Source: Marinicella meishanensis
GTDB taxonomy: Bacteria; Pseudomonadota; Gammaproteobacteria; Xanthomonadales; Marinicellaceae
Length of the DNA: 64,000 nucleotides
NCBI RefSeq assembly: GCF_019931145.1
Contig: NZ_JAIOUV010000007.1
Span: forward strand, 210,542-274,541
Direction of reading: 5' to 3'
The notes under the pieces are model-generated. The model was not told the origin of the DNA, searched no databases, and saw nothing but the letters and a program-made list of their open reading frames with translations. This document shows positions 63,619 to 64,000 of this stretch, one piece after another. Every line of letters starts with the position of its first letter. The stretch's first letter is position 1. Made by a program: the position numbers and the translations under genes.

Positions 63619-64000
63619 ATGAAAAACTTTAAATTAAAACCTGTTAATGCAGCCATCGCAGCGGCCGTAACAGTCGTGGGCGCCGGTGCTTTGATGAGTG
63701 GATCAGAGAATCCATTCGGACAAACCGATCTGGCCGACGGTTACCAAAATGCCGATGGACGCATTGCCAAAGCCGATGGGTCTGGAGAAGGCAAATGTGG
63801 CGAAGGAAAATGCGGCGGTGACGACAAGAAAGGCGAAGGCAAATGCGGCGAAGGCAAATGCGGCGAAGGCAAATGCGGCGGCGACAAAAAAGCCGAAGGC
63901 AAATGCGGTGAAGGCAAATGCGGCGGCGACAAAAAAGCCGAAGGCAAATGCGGTGAAGGCAAATGCGGCGGCGACAAAAAAGCCGAAGGCAAATGCGGTG
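63619..64000 (+). CDS. hvfA: EGKCG-repeat RiPP precursor, HvfA-like, C-terminus outside window
   Basis: ATG at 63619 has CGGAGG upstream; 127 codons lie in the window. The N-terminal 55 residues (MKNFKLKPVNAAIAAAVTVV, GAGALMSGSENPFG) look like a leader or signal segment with one hydrophobic helix. After it come ten EGKCG units in runs separated by GDDKKG, GDKKA spacers. The DNA has a 45-bp period from about 63893 on. EGKCG repeats are the hallmark of HvfA, whose Cys residues are converted to copper-binding oxazolone/thioamide groups by an MNIO enzyme (HvfB, DUF692) with HvfC. Those partner genes would lie right of the window. A possible promoter TTGTCG-19-TATAAT (63476-63506) precedes it. The family call is by motif, not by search. 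Confidence 0.85.
   Translation, partial: MKNFKLKPVNAAIAAAVTVVGAGALMSGSENPFGQTDLADGYQNADGRIAKADGSGEGKCGEGKCGGDDKKGEGKCGEGKCGEGKCGGDKKAEGKCGEGKCGGDKKAEGKCGEGKCGGDKKAEGKCG

Noticed and set aside
63741..63992. Minus-strand Pro/Ser/His repeat frame
   Set aside because: It is the reverse complement of the EGKCG repeats and has no start signal.

Overview
The window looks like one contiguous chromosomal stretch of a gammaproteobacterium. The core block thrS-infC-rpmI-rplT-pheS-pheT-ihfA-merR, followed by a tRNA-Pro(GGG), has the standard gammaproteobacterial order. The many secreted beta-helix proteins of the CSLREA/choice-of-anchor type, LytTR regulators, a Ser/Thr kinase paired with an ECF sigma factor, and short C-terminal IFxxxFE endings suggest a marine, Marinicella- or Lysobacterales-like bacterium. 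That placement is inference; no rRNA gene is present to confirm it.

Layout. 1-3960: a lipoprotein start, then a minus-strand operon for a MATE exporter, a membrane-anchored SspB-like protein and an NCS2 purine permease, preceded by a small P-loop kinase. 4064-13262: two secreted beta-helix proteins, an ECF sigma/TPR kinase pair and a secreted trypsin-like protease. 13263-17448: a gene-poor, repeat-rich stretch around a slipin gene, with REPIN-like elements, an 84-bp tandem array, two overlapping tRNA genes, a 269-bp element with 25-bp terminal inverted repeats, and a probable stable RNA with an rRNA-type promoter. 17449-24211: a retropepsin-like protease, two LytTR regulatory modules around an alpha/beta hydrolase, a GNAT enzyme and TerC. 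24269-37451: secreted beta-helix and other surface proteins (one a decayed pseudogene), a SET-domain protein, a cupin, PhnA, a large zinc metalloprotease, a tandem pair of unknown secreted paralogues and glutathione peroxidase. 37700-44291: metal efflux, glutathione-dependent formaldehyde detoxification (frmA, fghA), msrA, an Lrp regulator and a GST. 44295-48774: a 312-bp tandem duplication, pruA, mdh, DoxX, a 51-codon acidic ORF behind a consensus CRP site, and tRNA-Pro. 48847-56977: the translation/IHF operon and pdxJ. 57348-64000: a DUF6502-type protein, a Lon-substrate-binding-domain protein, tryptophan 2,3-dioxygenase, a three-gene 2-oxoacid dehydrogenase operon, and the start of a gene with many EGKCG repeats.

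The strongest leads are: (1) the EGKCG-repeat protein at the right edge, which fits the HvfA class of precursors for copper-binding oxazolone/thioamide peptides; (2) a shared C-terminal motif (D/N-x-I-F/Y-xxx-F-E/D) on six signal-peptide-bearing but otherwise unrelated proteins, a candidate sorting or anchoring tag; (3) a membrane-anchored SspB-like domain; (4) a probable small RNA with an rRNA-like promoter next to overlapping AT-rich tRNAs and a MITE-like element.

Start sites were chosen by ribosome-binding site, signal peptide or family length where several were possible. No homology search was run, so family names rest on motifs and remembered family sequences.
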